A DNA stretch of 64,000 bases from NCBI GenBank assembly GCA_018398585.1, contig JAGTTD010000005.1:6503355-6567354 (forward strand). Reading direction: 5' to 3'. The DNA is from Simmondsia chinensis (Eukaryota; Streptophyta; Magnoliopsida; Caryophyllales; Simmondsiaceae). A program made the position numbers and the translations under genes. Below, one piece after another: positions 44,914 to 61,255 of the stretch. The notes under the pieces were generated by a model. That model saw only the letters and a list, made by a program, of their open reading frames with translations, did no database searches and was not told where the DNA came from. Each line of letters opens with the position of its first letter. The first letter of the stretch is position 1.

Positions 44914-45709
44914 CAATAACATTTTTAGTGCCTCAAGGGCTTCCGCCTAAGCGAGGTCTGAGAGAGATGGATGTACGCAGCTTTCTCCCTTTAGGGTGTT
45001 ATCCTGAAGGGAAGTTGTTTCCAAGGAACCCTAACATGAAAAGCGAGGCAGCGTGAAAAGCATGGTAGCATGGAATCCTGGAAGCACGAGAGCAACAGAT
45101 CATAAGAGCGGTACATAGCACAAGGCAAGCATCACAAAGTAAATCCCAATGGAAGTCTGCTGCAAGATGAGTAATAGTCAAGTAGGCAGATAAGCATATA
45201 AGTGCACTCAAAGAGGAAGTCGTGTACGCCTAAAAACACTAGTGATAGCAATAAAACACCACTTCTCTAAGCTGCAACATCGTCTACCCCTCTACCTAAT
45301 TCTATCTAAGGCCATTTCCTCTTGTAAGTTTAGGTGGGTGAGATTTTGTCAGATCGTCTCCAATCATCTCTTCTTCGGCCAGCCTCATCCTCTCTTGCCT
45401 AGCGTAGTATGAGGCTGTTCGCATCTCCTGATTGGAGCAATAGTCGGTCTCCTCATAACATGACCAAACCACCTCAAACGTTGCTCCTTTAATTTATCTT
45501 CGATCAATGCCACGCCCAATTTGCCTCTTATGACATCGTTCCTGATTCTATCCTTCCTTGTGTACCCGCACATTCCTGTAATATCCTCATCTCCACCGCC
45601 TTTATCTTCTATGTATGATGTTGTTTCATTGGCCAACACTCTGCTCCGTATGACATGGCCGGTCTCACTACTGTCTTATAGTATTTTCCTTTTAGCTTTA
45701 ATAAGAACT
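44914..45709 (-). mobile_element. 5'-truncated RTE LINE with 18-bp target duplication
   Basis: Flanked by the exact repeat AGATCTTGCAACTTGCAA (44896-44913, 45710-45727). Minus strand: ORF2 C-terminus ([20 protein letters not shown], then [13 protein letters not shown], broken by stops), a 3' UTR, then the Angio-domain-like tail (GGAAACAACTTCC, AAAGCTGCGTACATCC, AGACCTCGCTTAGGCGGAAG, GCCCTTGAGGCACT) ending in TTATTGTTG. One insertion event therefore holds both ORF2 and the tail. Confidence 0.88.
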
Positions 45710-45876
45710 AGATCTTGCAACTTGCAAGTATCCAAATTTTGTATATGTGATCAATTCTATTAATTAGAGTTATAGTTTTACAGTCTAATTTCAATTTTTC
45801 GGGTCAAACAAATTTTATTATGATATTAACATAACATAAATAAATATTGTCCTCATAATAGCACTACCTTAAATTA

Positions 45877-46203
45877 GGCCTCATTTGGTTATTAAGTGAA
45901 TTGAATTCATACTGACAGTTGTATGTTTTAGAAATTCAATTCTTCCTTTAACTTTACATAAAGTAGGTAAAAATATTGAATTGCTACAATGGAAAGTAAA
46001 ATTTTCTTTAAAGGCTAGTTAAAAATAAATAATTTAGAACTTACCCATACCTAGGGGCATAAGTAATTACTTCCCGTAATTTAAAAGAATTAAATAATTT
46101 ATAATTTTTGTTAACTTTTTACCGATCAAATGAGAGTTCAAAATTTTACTTTCCACAAATTTTTTACTTTCGGCATTTATTTTGTTCCAATGAAACAAGA
46201 CCT
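45877..46203. mobile_element. PIF/Harbinger-like MITE
   Basis: Starts GGCCTCATTTGGTTATTAAG after TTA (45874-45876). The inverted right end is GGTCTTGTTTCATTGG. The first half matches 13107 onward (GAATTGAATTC, ACAGTTGTA). Confidence 0.55.
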
Positions 46204-46418
46204 TGATTTATACATATGCATACTTACACAAAACCGAAAAACCCACTGATGATATATGAATTCGGTGGCGATTGCGGAATTGGGGGTTAACTGCACTGCC
46301 GTAAATTGAAGCATTCGGTAATGCCCTTCACTAATCGGAATTGAAAGTGTTCGTCTTTGAACATTAGGGTTTCATGTATAGGTTCTGATTTCTTCAATTA
46401 GGGTTTCACTGTGTTCGA

Positions 46419-46436
46419 TTTAGGGTTTAGGGTTTA
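46419..46436 (+). promoter_or_regulatory. Telo-box-type repeat upstream of the 47297 gene
   Basis: TTTAGGGTTTAGGGTTTAGG at 46419 onward, preceded by two further AGGGTTT words at 46367 and 46399. AAACCCTA boxes are common near plant transcription starts. Confidence 0.6.
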
Positions 46437-46616
46437 GGTTTTCGATGTATTCCCTTCTATTCTTCTATTTAGAACGCCATCGATCGAGTAATTACTGTAT
46501 GATTATGTTCTATGATTCACTTGTTTCTTAATTTGTGAATTTCAAACGGAAGCAACTATCTTGTGCTTTGTTTGTTCTTATTGTCTCTGGAAGTTTTGTT
46601 TTTGAGTTATTTACCA

Positions 46617-47118
46617 TTGGTTTTGATGTTTTTAGATTTGTTTAAATTGGTTCCTCATTTGTTTTTTTTGGTTCAAAATGGTTCCTGATGTATAAATTTG
46701 TTCAAGTAGTCATTTACCTTTTCTTTTGTTTAAAATGATCCAATATTTTATTTTATGATAAAATTGGTCTCACACGCACTTGGTGACTAAATTAGGTAAA
46801 AATTAAAAAGACGAGAGACCAATTTTGTCATAAGATAAAAGATTGGTGACCATTTTGAACATAAGAAAAGATGAGGAGCTAATTTGAATAAAGTTACAAA
46901 CATTACACAACTGGTCACCAAATTAGGTACTAATTAAAAAGACGAGAGACCAATTTGTAATAAAATAAAGATTAGTGACCATTTTGAACACAATAAAAGA
47001 TGAGGAGCTAATTTGAATGCACCTACAGACATTACGCACCGTTTCCGTTTTGAACAAAAGAAAAGAGGGACCAATTTAAATAAACTTAAAAACATCAGGA
47101 CCAACAACGGTATCAATG
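46617..47118. mobile_element. Foldback MITE (AAATTGGTCC type) upstream of the start codon
   Basis: Inverted arms: TTTGATGTTTTTAGATTTG, TTTAAATTGGTTCCTC, TTCAAAATGGT on the left, mirrored at 46960-47118. The right half is itself a direct near-duplicate (46782-46912 and 46913-47040). It probably lies in a 5'-UTR intron ending at the acceptor near 47262. Confidence 0.6.
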
Positions 47119-47296
47119 TTTTTGTTAATGCTGTATTATAGCCACTGTTGGAGGTTTGTGAATTAGAATTTCATCTATAACTATTTCATTTGTTAATTTA
47201 AAAATTTCTCTTTTCATTTTATGCTGAAAATAATCAACTTTTTGAGCTGGGTTTCTGGGCAGGCTAGAGTTTGAGTTGTTTGCTTAAGCAAAAAAG

Positions 47297-50200
47297 ATGA
47301 AACAACAATCGCCATATGCAGATGCGAATGTGAACTCTTATGTTGCATCACAGATGCAGCAAATGTCTACTCAAAGAATGCAACAGAATTCTTCTATGAG
47401 TAATTATTCAGGGCGGCCCGACTCGTTTCCACCTAGAGAGGAAGAGCGTCAATATGCATCAGCTGAACCTGAAGCAAAATGGCAATGGGATAGAGATGCC
47501 CAACAGATGTCACCTCATCTCTACAGCGAAGGCAAGTATTGGTTCACAAATGCTGCTATTTCTGCATTTATTAGGACTATATTTTGATTTTAGTTTTGAG
47601 TTTTGGTTTGGGTGTTTGGGACAAATTGGCTTATTACGTTTCTTTTGGTAGGTAAGATGTAGACTTAGGTCATGTTATCCTAGATTTGCCACCAGATCTA
47701 GGCTTGTTGACATTGGCTTGTGTCTTGAAGTAATTTATTGCCTGAAAGTTCACGCAGCCTTAGCATCTTATGTTGGGGGTGGGGTTTTTCAACATCCGGA
47801 GCAACTAGTTGCTCCTAGCGGGGGGTTTGGGGGAGGGTAGAGGTTGCTGATTTTGCATATGAATGTCAACATCTATGTTTCTTCGTTTTAAGCTTACTAG
47901 ATTTCCCGTAGATATTTTTTCGAAATTTCCCTAAAGTTACCCAACTTCTCCAAGTTCTTTGGAATTGCCAATATCCCTCTTATGTTGGGCTTTTTTTGTG
48001 TTTGACGACTGTGTACTAGAAGATCATGGATGGATTGTGGTTGGCCTGGTTGTTTAAACAATACGTAGGGGGAAACATATTAATGTGACATGCTATGAGC
48101 CCAATTCCAAATATACACTTTTATTTTCCTCTCTGTGGTGTACTTTTAATGCCATGTGCTATGAAATGAACTGTAATGACCCGTATAAAATAAACTTAGA
48201 GGCCGACAAGGCGTCCTTTCCTTAAGGGTCATTTTTCTAATTCAATGTGGTATAGCGGATGGAAAGAGTTACAACACTCAATAATATGGTTGGTAATGCA
48301 CTAGAATTTATTTTTTAAAGAAAAGTTCTACTGCCAATGTGTTAAATGGGGTTAACCTGTAGGCAAATTTGCCCTGTAGCTGAAATGCTTATTGCTTTTT
48401 ATATTGTGGCATTCTTTTATTGTCAAAAGTCTGATGCGAAGATAATCATTGATGTTTCTTTGCTAGACTTCCCATGAGATCTGTAGGTAAATGATGCGCT
48501 CCTCAAATAGCAAAATCTAGGTTGAGTCTTCTTTTGATAATGATTCATCAATGCATCTTTTACTTGAACCTCTACTTGGTTTGGAGGAAACATTCAAAAT
48601 TTGCTGATTTTCCCTTGCCTGTTTTAATTAGTAGTGAGGAGAATCTTCTCAGAAGGAAATATATTATGCCATGTTTATGAAATTCAAATTCCTTCTTTCG
48701 AAGGTGGACATTGGATTTGACTAAATTCAAACACATGGAAGATTATTTTTAATGTGATGGAAACAAGCATCCTTTATAAGCTTTTCTGCTCCCTTCTCCC
48801 TTTTTTTTGCATTGTCTGTTTTATCATTTCTTGGAGAAAGTGTTTCTTATCCAACCTAATGTAACTCCAGATATTTCAACACATGATTGTACTATCTGTA
48901 GACTAATTGCATCTGACTCTTTACTTCTCTCACATGATGCAGGCCAAGGGGGTAATCCGAGCAGATCGTTTTATCAAAATCAAGTGCCCGACCCAAAAAG
49001 GGGCTCACACCAGGAGTCTAGAGGACGTGCTCAGGAGCAGAATATGGAAGTTGGGTATGAAGACAACCCTTCCCCATATAGTTTGGAAGGGTTGGAACGT
49101 AAGTTCCACGATGACGTTATGAAATTGATGAAGGAACAAATTGATGCTGAGGATGAAGAAAATGCAAGACATAGGGAGGTTAGTTGGCAGTAAACTGCAA
49201 ATGTTTGTTGCCCCATTATGTCATTTCTTGAGTAAAGAGATCAGTATTTGGCTCTGATACCATTTAGTGATTAAGCATTTGGTGCCCCAACCAGGGTTGG
49301 CCCTAAGAGATTTAGGGCCAAAACATATGTTATGAAACAAGGCCTTTCATATGTATCTACATTTTATTTATCAATAAAAATATTAATTAAGTAAATTATA
49401 AAATAGAAATTTAGACCAAAGAGGGCACCAACACGCCGTCACCGGATCCCATTAGAACTCCGAAGTTAAGCGTGCTTGGGCGAGAGTAGTACCAGGATGG
49501 GTGACCTCGTGGGAAGTCCTCACCCTTAGGTTGGGGGCACTGGGAAACAGCCTCTCTTCAGGTTAAGACCCTGAAGGGGGAAGGCTGCGTACATCCGCCC
49601 CCCCCCCCCCCCCCAAGACCCTGCGTAGGCGGGAGCCCTTGAGGCACTGGGTATGTTCCTTTTTATAAAATAGAAATTTAGGTATGTTCCAAATTGAAGA
49701 CCTTGTACTTTAGGGGGTCCTAGAGTTTGGGGGCCAAATGCTTGGGTTGCTTGAGATCTTGACTAGCCCTGACCCCAAATAAAAAGAACCTAAGCATCCC
49801 AGTACCTGATTGGGGTCTCTCACTCGACCATGCAAGATCCAGATACAAAAGACTAGTTGAAGCTGGTTTGCATAAGAAAAAGTAGTAGAAGTGAAAGAGA
49901 TTTGCATGAAAAGAAGACGGCAATGCCTGGCTATGGTATGTGCGTCATGTGCATAATGTGGACGGAGTCAAAGTTAAGTGCGAGTAATAAGGTTGTTAGT
50001 AGATTAGTAGTAGTTCATTTAGCTAAAATAATGGAAAAGAGAGAAGGGTCTAGTGAAATGGTACAAACACTTAAGAGTTTGAGGGTGTAGGTCAAGGCAT
50101 CCTAGTTTTAAATATTTTAACCCCACTTATCTACCAAAAAAAAAGTAAAGAAAAGAGGAACAAGTCAGTCAAGCAGAGCTAGGTATCAATTTTAGGGAAA

Positions 50201-51144
50201 TCGAGTCTATCAAAATGAGAGAGAGTTTGTCAGCCAGTGAAAAGAGTAACATGTCAGGTTATGTTTCTGGATTGAGTCAGGGTCAGGGTGCATGCTTAAT
50301 GTTGTAGAGTTTAGGCATGTTTATGGATCAGTTTATTTGGAAGGAACAGGATCTCAAGTGTATGGAACTTGAGAATTGCAGCAGGGATGAATTGGCTGAA
50401 GTGTTTGAAAGTTATGCTTTAATCAACATAACCCCAAGCTTGCAGAACTTGGACTGAGTGTCACCACATTAGTAACCAGAAAAGTACTTTTGTGAATCCT
50501 GAATCAAATTTCGGTTCTTGGTTGTGAAAGCAGCAGGACATCGTGGCAATCACTCTGATTTTCTTCAAGAGAACATAACAATATTTTATGTTGCTTTAAA
50601 AAACCTAGCGTGATGTAGCAGCCCATTATATATAGGTAGTGGCACCCTCTTCTAGGACATTGCGAACTTGTGGCATATCATCATGATTTAGTTTCATGGC
50701 AGAGATTTCTGCACACCTGTTGTTTTCTATTTCTCTAAACCTTAAAACCCCCTAATCACTGTACTTACAATTTTGTCAATTCAGAAAATCATCGAGATCA
50801 ACAACCAATACCAGGAAAACTTATCCACTCTTCGAACCCGACACGCTACTCGAAGAGAAGAGTTTCTACAAAGAGAGTCGCGGGCACGGTTGGAGCAGTA
50901 CCAGGTTGCAGTGATGAGCCATCTTCAGGCCTACATGGGGCCACCTAGTGAAATGGGTCACCTTGAGTATGGTGCAGCTATGCACCAGGCACCCGCTGAA
51001 GCTCAAAGACCATACAGCAGTGGTCAGTTTGACTCATACAGACAGCGCTCGGGACCCTACGGTCGAGGGAGGGTGCAAGGGGCTAATGCAAGGGTCTCGA
51101 CCCCAGGGAGCCGCCAACATAACGCAGGTCCGCGGTTTTATTGA
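47297..51144 (+). CDS. Conserved plant protein of unknown function, three coding exons
   Basis: Exons 47297-47531, 48943-49178 and 50785-51144 join in frame (235+236+360 nt, 276 residues). The start is the ATG in AAAAAAGATGAAACAAC, after a probable 5'-UTR acceptor at 47262. Intron 1 has a GC donor (GAAG, then GCAAGT) and AG acceptor; intron 2 is GT-AG. The N-terminus is Gln/Met-rich (QMQQMSTQRMQQNSS). The middle has WQWDRD and the acidic/basic helix LEGLERKFHDDVMKLMKEQI, running into ENARHREKIIEINNQYQENL, which looks like a coiled coil. The C-terminus is Arg/Gly/Tyr-rich (RSGPYGRGRVQGANARVS) and ends PRFY. I know of similar unannotated proteins in other plants but cannot assign a function; RNA or protein binding is only suggested by the composition. 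Confidence 0.75.
49415..49662 (+). mobile_element. 5S rRNA-headed SINE, copy 2, in intron 2 of the 47297 gene
   Basis: Flanked by the exact 19-bp repeat TTATAAAATAGAAATTTAG (49396-49414, 49663-49681). Bases 49423-49527 match plant 5S rRNA: CACCGGATCCCATTAGAACT, TTAAGCGTGCTTGGGCGAGA, GTAGTACCAGGATGGGTGAC, CTCGTGGGAAGTCCT. The 5' 30 bases are shortened. Bases 49528-49655 are the Angio-domain-like tail (GGTTGGGGGCACTGGGAAAC, AAGGCTGCGTACATCC, poly(C)17, GCGGGAGCCCTTGAGGCACT). Both 5S internal control boxes are nearly perfect. Same orientation as the gene. Confidence 0.92.
49598..49614 (+). repeat. Poly(C)17 tract inside the SINE tail
   Basis: 17 C between the GTACATCCG and AAGACCCTGC parts of the tail. 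Confidence 0.85.
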
Positions 51145-52646
51145 GTAGTGTGAGAATTCGGTGCATTTAGGTTTATTATACCAATGAGTGCATTCTGTAT
51201 TTGCTTAGGCATCCATGTTTTTGTTGTTTTATGATGTTGAATTGGAGAACTTGGTTCTATCTAAGAGTTTAGATGTGGTGGTGGTGATGGATTGTACATA
51301 CAAATGCTGGTTCTTTGGTTTCAACATCGTTAACGTAGTTTTCGATAGTGGTAGAGTATCGTTTTTGCCTTAAGTAGGGCTAGCAACACATGGGGATGGG
51401 GAGGCAAGCTCGAATCAAGGTCCCCATATTTAGGGGTGAGAAGCTTTAACCATGCTGGAAATTGTATCTGGCTGTGTATGTCAATGAAATTACAACCACC
51501 AATCCTTTAAAGAGGCACCCACCAAGGCAGGGTCTATGGAAGATGAGATATACGCAGTCTTATTCCTAAAGGATGCTAAGCTGTAGAGAGTTTGTCAATG
51601 AAATTGTTCAAGATTTTTGATTGCTGAGACAGTTGGTGCTCCCTGCTCGCTTCTTGGGAGAGGAAACTCATGTACAATCCTTTCAGCCAGATGACAAGGG
51701 ATTACTCAGCTATGAACACTAACTGAAAGCGGCTGAGAATGAGCATTAATGTGGATTGTGCATGTGTCTTCGATATGAAAAGATGACGTCCCAACCGCTG
51801 GACAAAAGGATCAAAAAGCAACAAATGACTTAAATTTGTATGTCTTGAAACATTACGCTTGGTAAATATGTTGACTAGTGAATCATGTCAAGTTCAACTC
51901 GGATTAAGTGGCTTCCTATGTTGCGAATTTTCGTGCATTAATGATGTTGTGATATTATGTTAGACTATCTTAAAGTGACCAAGGTGATCAAACTATATCT
52001 GATAAATACTCCGTGGCAGCTTCATATTGTATCCGAATTTGAGAAAAAACCCTAGTTCTCCAAGGCATGCTACATTCCTCACCCGTCTCTCTTTCCCGAT
52101 ATTATAATTTATTCTAGAACTTGAACAAAAGACATGCTTTTAGTTGATATTCCACATGAATATAATGAAGGCCAGAGGAAAGATAAACAAATTTTTTGGA
52201 GAAGATAAGTAACACATAAGAATTTTCTCAAATTGATTGTTGGTAGTCCAGAGTTCATAACAAAAATACAACTGTATTCCTCACCTATTGCTTAAACTAT
52301 TCACTATTGAGTCTCTCAGATGAGCAGCTTAAACCCCTCAGCTTCAACAACAAAACTATACTTTCACTGGACCGGTTTGATAGCATTTTCTATTTGAAAT
52401 TTTTGGTTTTTAAAAAACTATAAACCAGATTTTGAAAACAGTTTTTTCTGACTTTTGGTATTGCACTTCCAGTTTTTACTCAAGTTAAGAAAAATGAAAA
52501 CAAGAAACCCAAAAACCAGAAAAAACATCCAAGACATGATGTTTAGTTTCTTAAAAATTAAAAACTGCAAATCTAAAACAATCTGGAATGAGAGGAGAGT
52601 AAAATAGATAGCATAAACAAAAACTTCCATCTCTCCCCCAAGGTAA
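51145..52646. other. 3' UTR and intergenic DNA between the convergent genes
   Basis: The first 200-300 bp are likely 3' UTR of the 47297 gene. A decayed minus-strand copy of the LINE/SINE tail lies at about 51495-51592 (GACTGCGTATATC, AGACCCTGCCTTGGTGGGTG). No gene seen. Confidence 0.5.
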
Positions 52647-52654
52647 TGTAACTA

Positions 52655-52959
52655 GGGGTGCAAATAAGCCAAATTGATCATTTAGCTCAAAAAACCCAGC
52701 TCATATTGACAAGATCAGTGGCTTCAGATCTTAAAGGAGCTTGGACGAGCTTCTTTCGGGCTAAATTATGAGCCTAAGTAAGCCCATCTCAACTGAAATG
52801 AGCCTTAATAAGCCTAAATTTGCCTGAAGTTCGTTGAGTTAGGTTTAAGGTCAACTGAGCTGAGACACACTCAAGCGCGAGCTCAAAGTCTCTGGGCTTC
52901 ATGAACTGAAATGTTGGCTAACCGATACTCAAGCCTAACAAGCTCATTTACACCCCTAG
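52655..52959. mobile_element. hAT-like MITE inserted at the CDPK stop codon
   Basis: Ends GGGGTGCAAATAAGC and GCTCATTTACACCCCTAG. The exact 8-bp repeat TGTAACTA flanks it (52647-52654, 52960-52967). On the minus strand the right copy reads TAGTTACA, and its first three bases are the CDPK stop codon. The interior has GAGCTTGG/AGCCTAA words. Confidence 0.85.
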
Positions 52960-52964
52960 TGTAA

Positions 52965-58098
<5,134 letters not shown>

Positions 58099-58780
58099 CT
58101 ATATCCTCCCCAAATCAACTTCTTCTCCACAATCCCTCTATTCTCAACATTAACATATAAAGATCTGCTACAAATATCAGATATTCATCCAAAACCAAAG
58201 TCAAACCCTAAATAAAGCTCAAAACTTTGAATTACCCAGTACTTCAACTAATCACCAGATTGGATCACCACCAACAACAACAACTGATCCAAAAATCAAC
58301 AATACCCACAACTAAAATCCAACAAAATAAGAACAAATCAACCTTACACTAGCTCAAAATACAAAATCCTCTAGTACCCAGATGAAATGTACCAAAAAGA
58401 TCACAGAAATCTCAGCAGAAAACCAATCAATCATCAACCAAATTCCTCAATACCCTCTCTTTCAACAGCATCAAACCAAGAACTAAACAGCCAAAATGCT
58501 CATAAACAAGTCAAACATAAGATCATCAACAACACAAGCAGAAACCTTACCTACTTCAACTCTGCAAAACCCTCAATCTAAAACAACAAAAAGACGAACA
58601 AATCAAAGTAAAAAACCCAACTTGAATGATTCAAAACAACTAAAAAGATAAAATGAAAGTAAATGATGAATCAAAATTGAAGAAATGGGTCAGAGTAGAT
58701 AATGATGGGTAGGAAAAATGGGGGAAGAAAGAACAGATTTTGACGGTTTACTTGGTCACGCTTCGTCTCTTTAAAGCTTG
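58099..58780 (-). promoter_or_regulatory. CDPK 5' UTR region with probable leader intron
   Basis: Minus strand has a good donor AAGTAG then GTAAGG near 58550 and a possible acceptor TATTTGTAG near 58166, suggesting a leader intron in a C/A-rich region. No confident TATA box. Confidence 0.35.
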
Positions 58781-59899
58781 AATTTTTAAAATTTTTTTTT
58801 TTTTTGGGGATTTTATTTTTGAATTTTGGATATTATTTGGGGGTATTAAATCTTAATCTACTGCTATTACTTCGGAAAAAACGCGGTTTCTTGGGATTAA
58901 ATTAACTGCTCGTAGTAGATTTTGTGTTAGCTCGCCGTCTTGGTTTCGATTTTACACATTTTCAATAGGAAATTATGTAAATATTCTCATATTTAAATAT
59001 GAATTTTTCTAATATGTGTCTTTAGAATACATGCTAAAAAATATTAATTATACTAAATTTTTATATTTTATTGATTCATATAAAAATAATAATATTTTTT
59101 CTTTTTGATATTTGGATGTTTAGTAAAAATTCAATACATACAAGTGAAATAAATGTTCCTTAATATGTGCTCTAAGAGCACATATTAGAAAATTCGTTTT
59201 AATATATATAATCGGGTTTAAAAATTTTATTACCTAGGTACCCTATTTTAAAATTTGATAAATTTTTATAAAAATTTAACCAATTTTATACAAAAAATGC
59301 TAATATTACAAATAATTACGATAATATATAAAAGTCATGCTAATAATTTCATCAAAAATTCAATAAATTGTTATAAAATATTCACTAATGTTTATATAAA
59401 TTACCTAAATATTACCACAATTATGTGCCTTTTTTGCATTTTGGGGCAAACAATCATCAAGTTATAGTGAAGATATTAATATATTGTCGAAATTGTGTTT
59501 AATGTTAGCATTTTTCAATGAAGATCTATCGAATTTCGATAAAAAATGTATCCGAATGATAAAATTTTAAAACATACGGTACCTAGGTGATAAATTGTTT
59601 AAAACTCAATGTACCCCATTATCTACATTGAAATATCAAGGTATTCAAATGATAAATGTTCAAATCTCAAAGTACCTAATAATAATTTTCCTATTCAAAA
59701 TTTAAAACATGATTAGATGAAATGATTATTATGAAGTAACTTATATATTTTATGGTATAAATTGTTAAGAAAATTTAATAAAACATAATTCAATAACAAC
59801 GACTTTAAGGCATGTAACGAATCACTTCCCTTGAAATATATTTTGTCCTCTTCAAAATAGTCTTGGGATACGATTGAAATATAATCACAAAGTGAGATT
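58781..59899. other. AT-rich intergenic DNA with a foldback MITE-like element (about 59195-59695)
   Basis: The 59195-59695 segment has mirrored ACCTAGGTACC and AAGTACCTAATAATAATTTTCC ends and the phrases seen at 3820-4335. No gene seen. Confidence 0.45.
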
Positions 59900-60140
59900 G
59901 GAATAAATTACCAAAGTGGCACATTTTGCAAAAAAAATTACCAAAATGGAACACTTTACTATAGCGTCAATAGGAAACGCCGTTTCAAACGGTGTTCGTT
60001 GAGCAGTGGGAGACGTGACCTGTCGGACGCCGTCAGAAACGGCATCCGTTAGACGTCACCTATGGGACGCTGTTAGAAACAGCGTCCCAAAGAGTCACCT
60101 AAGGGACGCCGTTTCTAACGGCGTCCCATAGACGGCTCTT
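59900..60140 (+). repeat. MULE left TIR with four hairpin units
   Basis: A terminus with AAATTACCAAA(G/A)TGG(C/A)AC repeated twice, then TTTACTATAGCG, then four dyads. The last two are GGGACGCTGTT/AACAGCGTCCC (60066-60090) and GGGACGCCGTT/AACGGCGTCCC (60102-60126). Confidence 0.75.
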
Positions 60141-60280
60141 TGGGAGCGTCCGTACGCATACAGTACTATACCCGTGACCTGCTTTTTTCCCCTCCATTTT
60201 CATCTTCTTCTTCAACCCGTGACCTACTCTTTTTCCTCCCTTTTCATCTTCTTCATCCCCTTCATCTTCACTTTTACCTC

Positions 60281-60288
60281 TATAAATA
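60281..60288 (+). promoter_or_regulatory. TATA box of the MULE transposase gene
   Basis: TATAAATA in a CT-rich region. A leader exon would end at the GTAAGT donor at 60398, and an acceptor CTCAG at 61936 precedes the ATG at 61947. Confidence 0.55.
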
Positions 60289-60840
60289 CCACCAATTTCT
60301 TCAATATTTTTCACAACACTCAATTACTTAAATACATCTTTCAACCTATTATCCTCTCAAAAAAAACTTCCAATCTCCACTTCATTTTCACAGTTATGTA
60401 AGTCGTTATTATTGTCATTTTTAAATTTGTTAATACTTTTATATTATAATGTCATATTATTTTGTAGGAATTTGTTATTATAGTAATATTATTAGATTGA
60501 TTAGTAAAGTTAATATAGTGATTATAATATATACAATAACAAATTAAAAAATTTATTTGTTAATATAATATTGAATAATATTATACTAAAAAAATTATTA
60601 ATTGTATATTTTATGTTATATTTCAATATATTCGTAATTTTTTGTAGCTTATATTATTTTTCAGTGTTAAACTTTATTATATGGCAATTTTAACTGTTTG
60701 TGATACCTTTATGCATTTAAAATATTTATAGATATTTAAATTCTATATTTTGAGCAATTTAGAGATGTAAATTTCTTATATATATATATATATTAAGAAT
60801 TGTCAGAAAAAATATTATCTGACATGATTATAGAATATAA

Positions 60841-61255
60841 GATAAATTACAGAAAATTTCATTAACTTTTACTTTAAAAATAGAAAACCCCCCTCTCAAA
60901 TAAAACCACTCACTAAATCTCCTAACTTTTGAAATTTTTTTCTCTTTGCCCCCAAATTATGTTTTATCTCATAATATTTTTTTCTTAAAATTTTAAAATA
61001 ATTATATTTTTATTAATATCAAAAATTTTCTTAATTTTTTTTTTGCTAAAAATATAAAATATTGAATTTTTGTCTAATAATATAAAACCTTTTTCTAAAA
61101 AAAAAATTAAACATTAGGGCAAAATGGTCAAAAATAAGTTATATGGGGGTTAAGTGATAAATTTTTAAAAGTAAGGGGGTTTTGTGAGTGCTTTTATTTG
61201 TAAGGGGGTTTTCTATTTTTGAAGTAAAAGACAGAGAATTTTTTTGTAATTTACC
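60841..61255. mobile_element. Foldback MITE, copy 2, in the mudrA leader intron
   Basis: Arms TAAATTACAGAAAATTT, ATAGAAAACCCCC, AAATAAAACCACTCAC on the left, mirrored at 61140-61255; same family as 40458-41087. GATAA (60841-60845, 61256-61260) may be a target repeat. Confidence 0.6.

Noticed and set aside
49423..49527. Functional 5S rRNA gene
   Set aside because: The 5' 30 bases are shortened, there is no 5S terminator T-run or tandem array, and the segment is joined to a SINE tail inside one target duplication.
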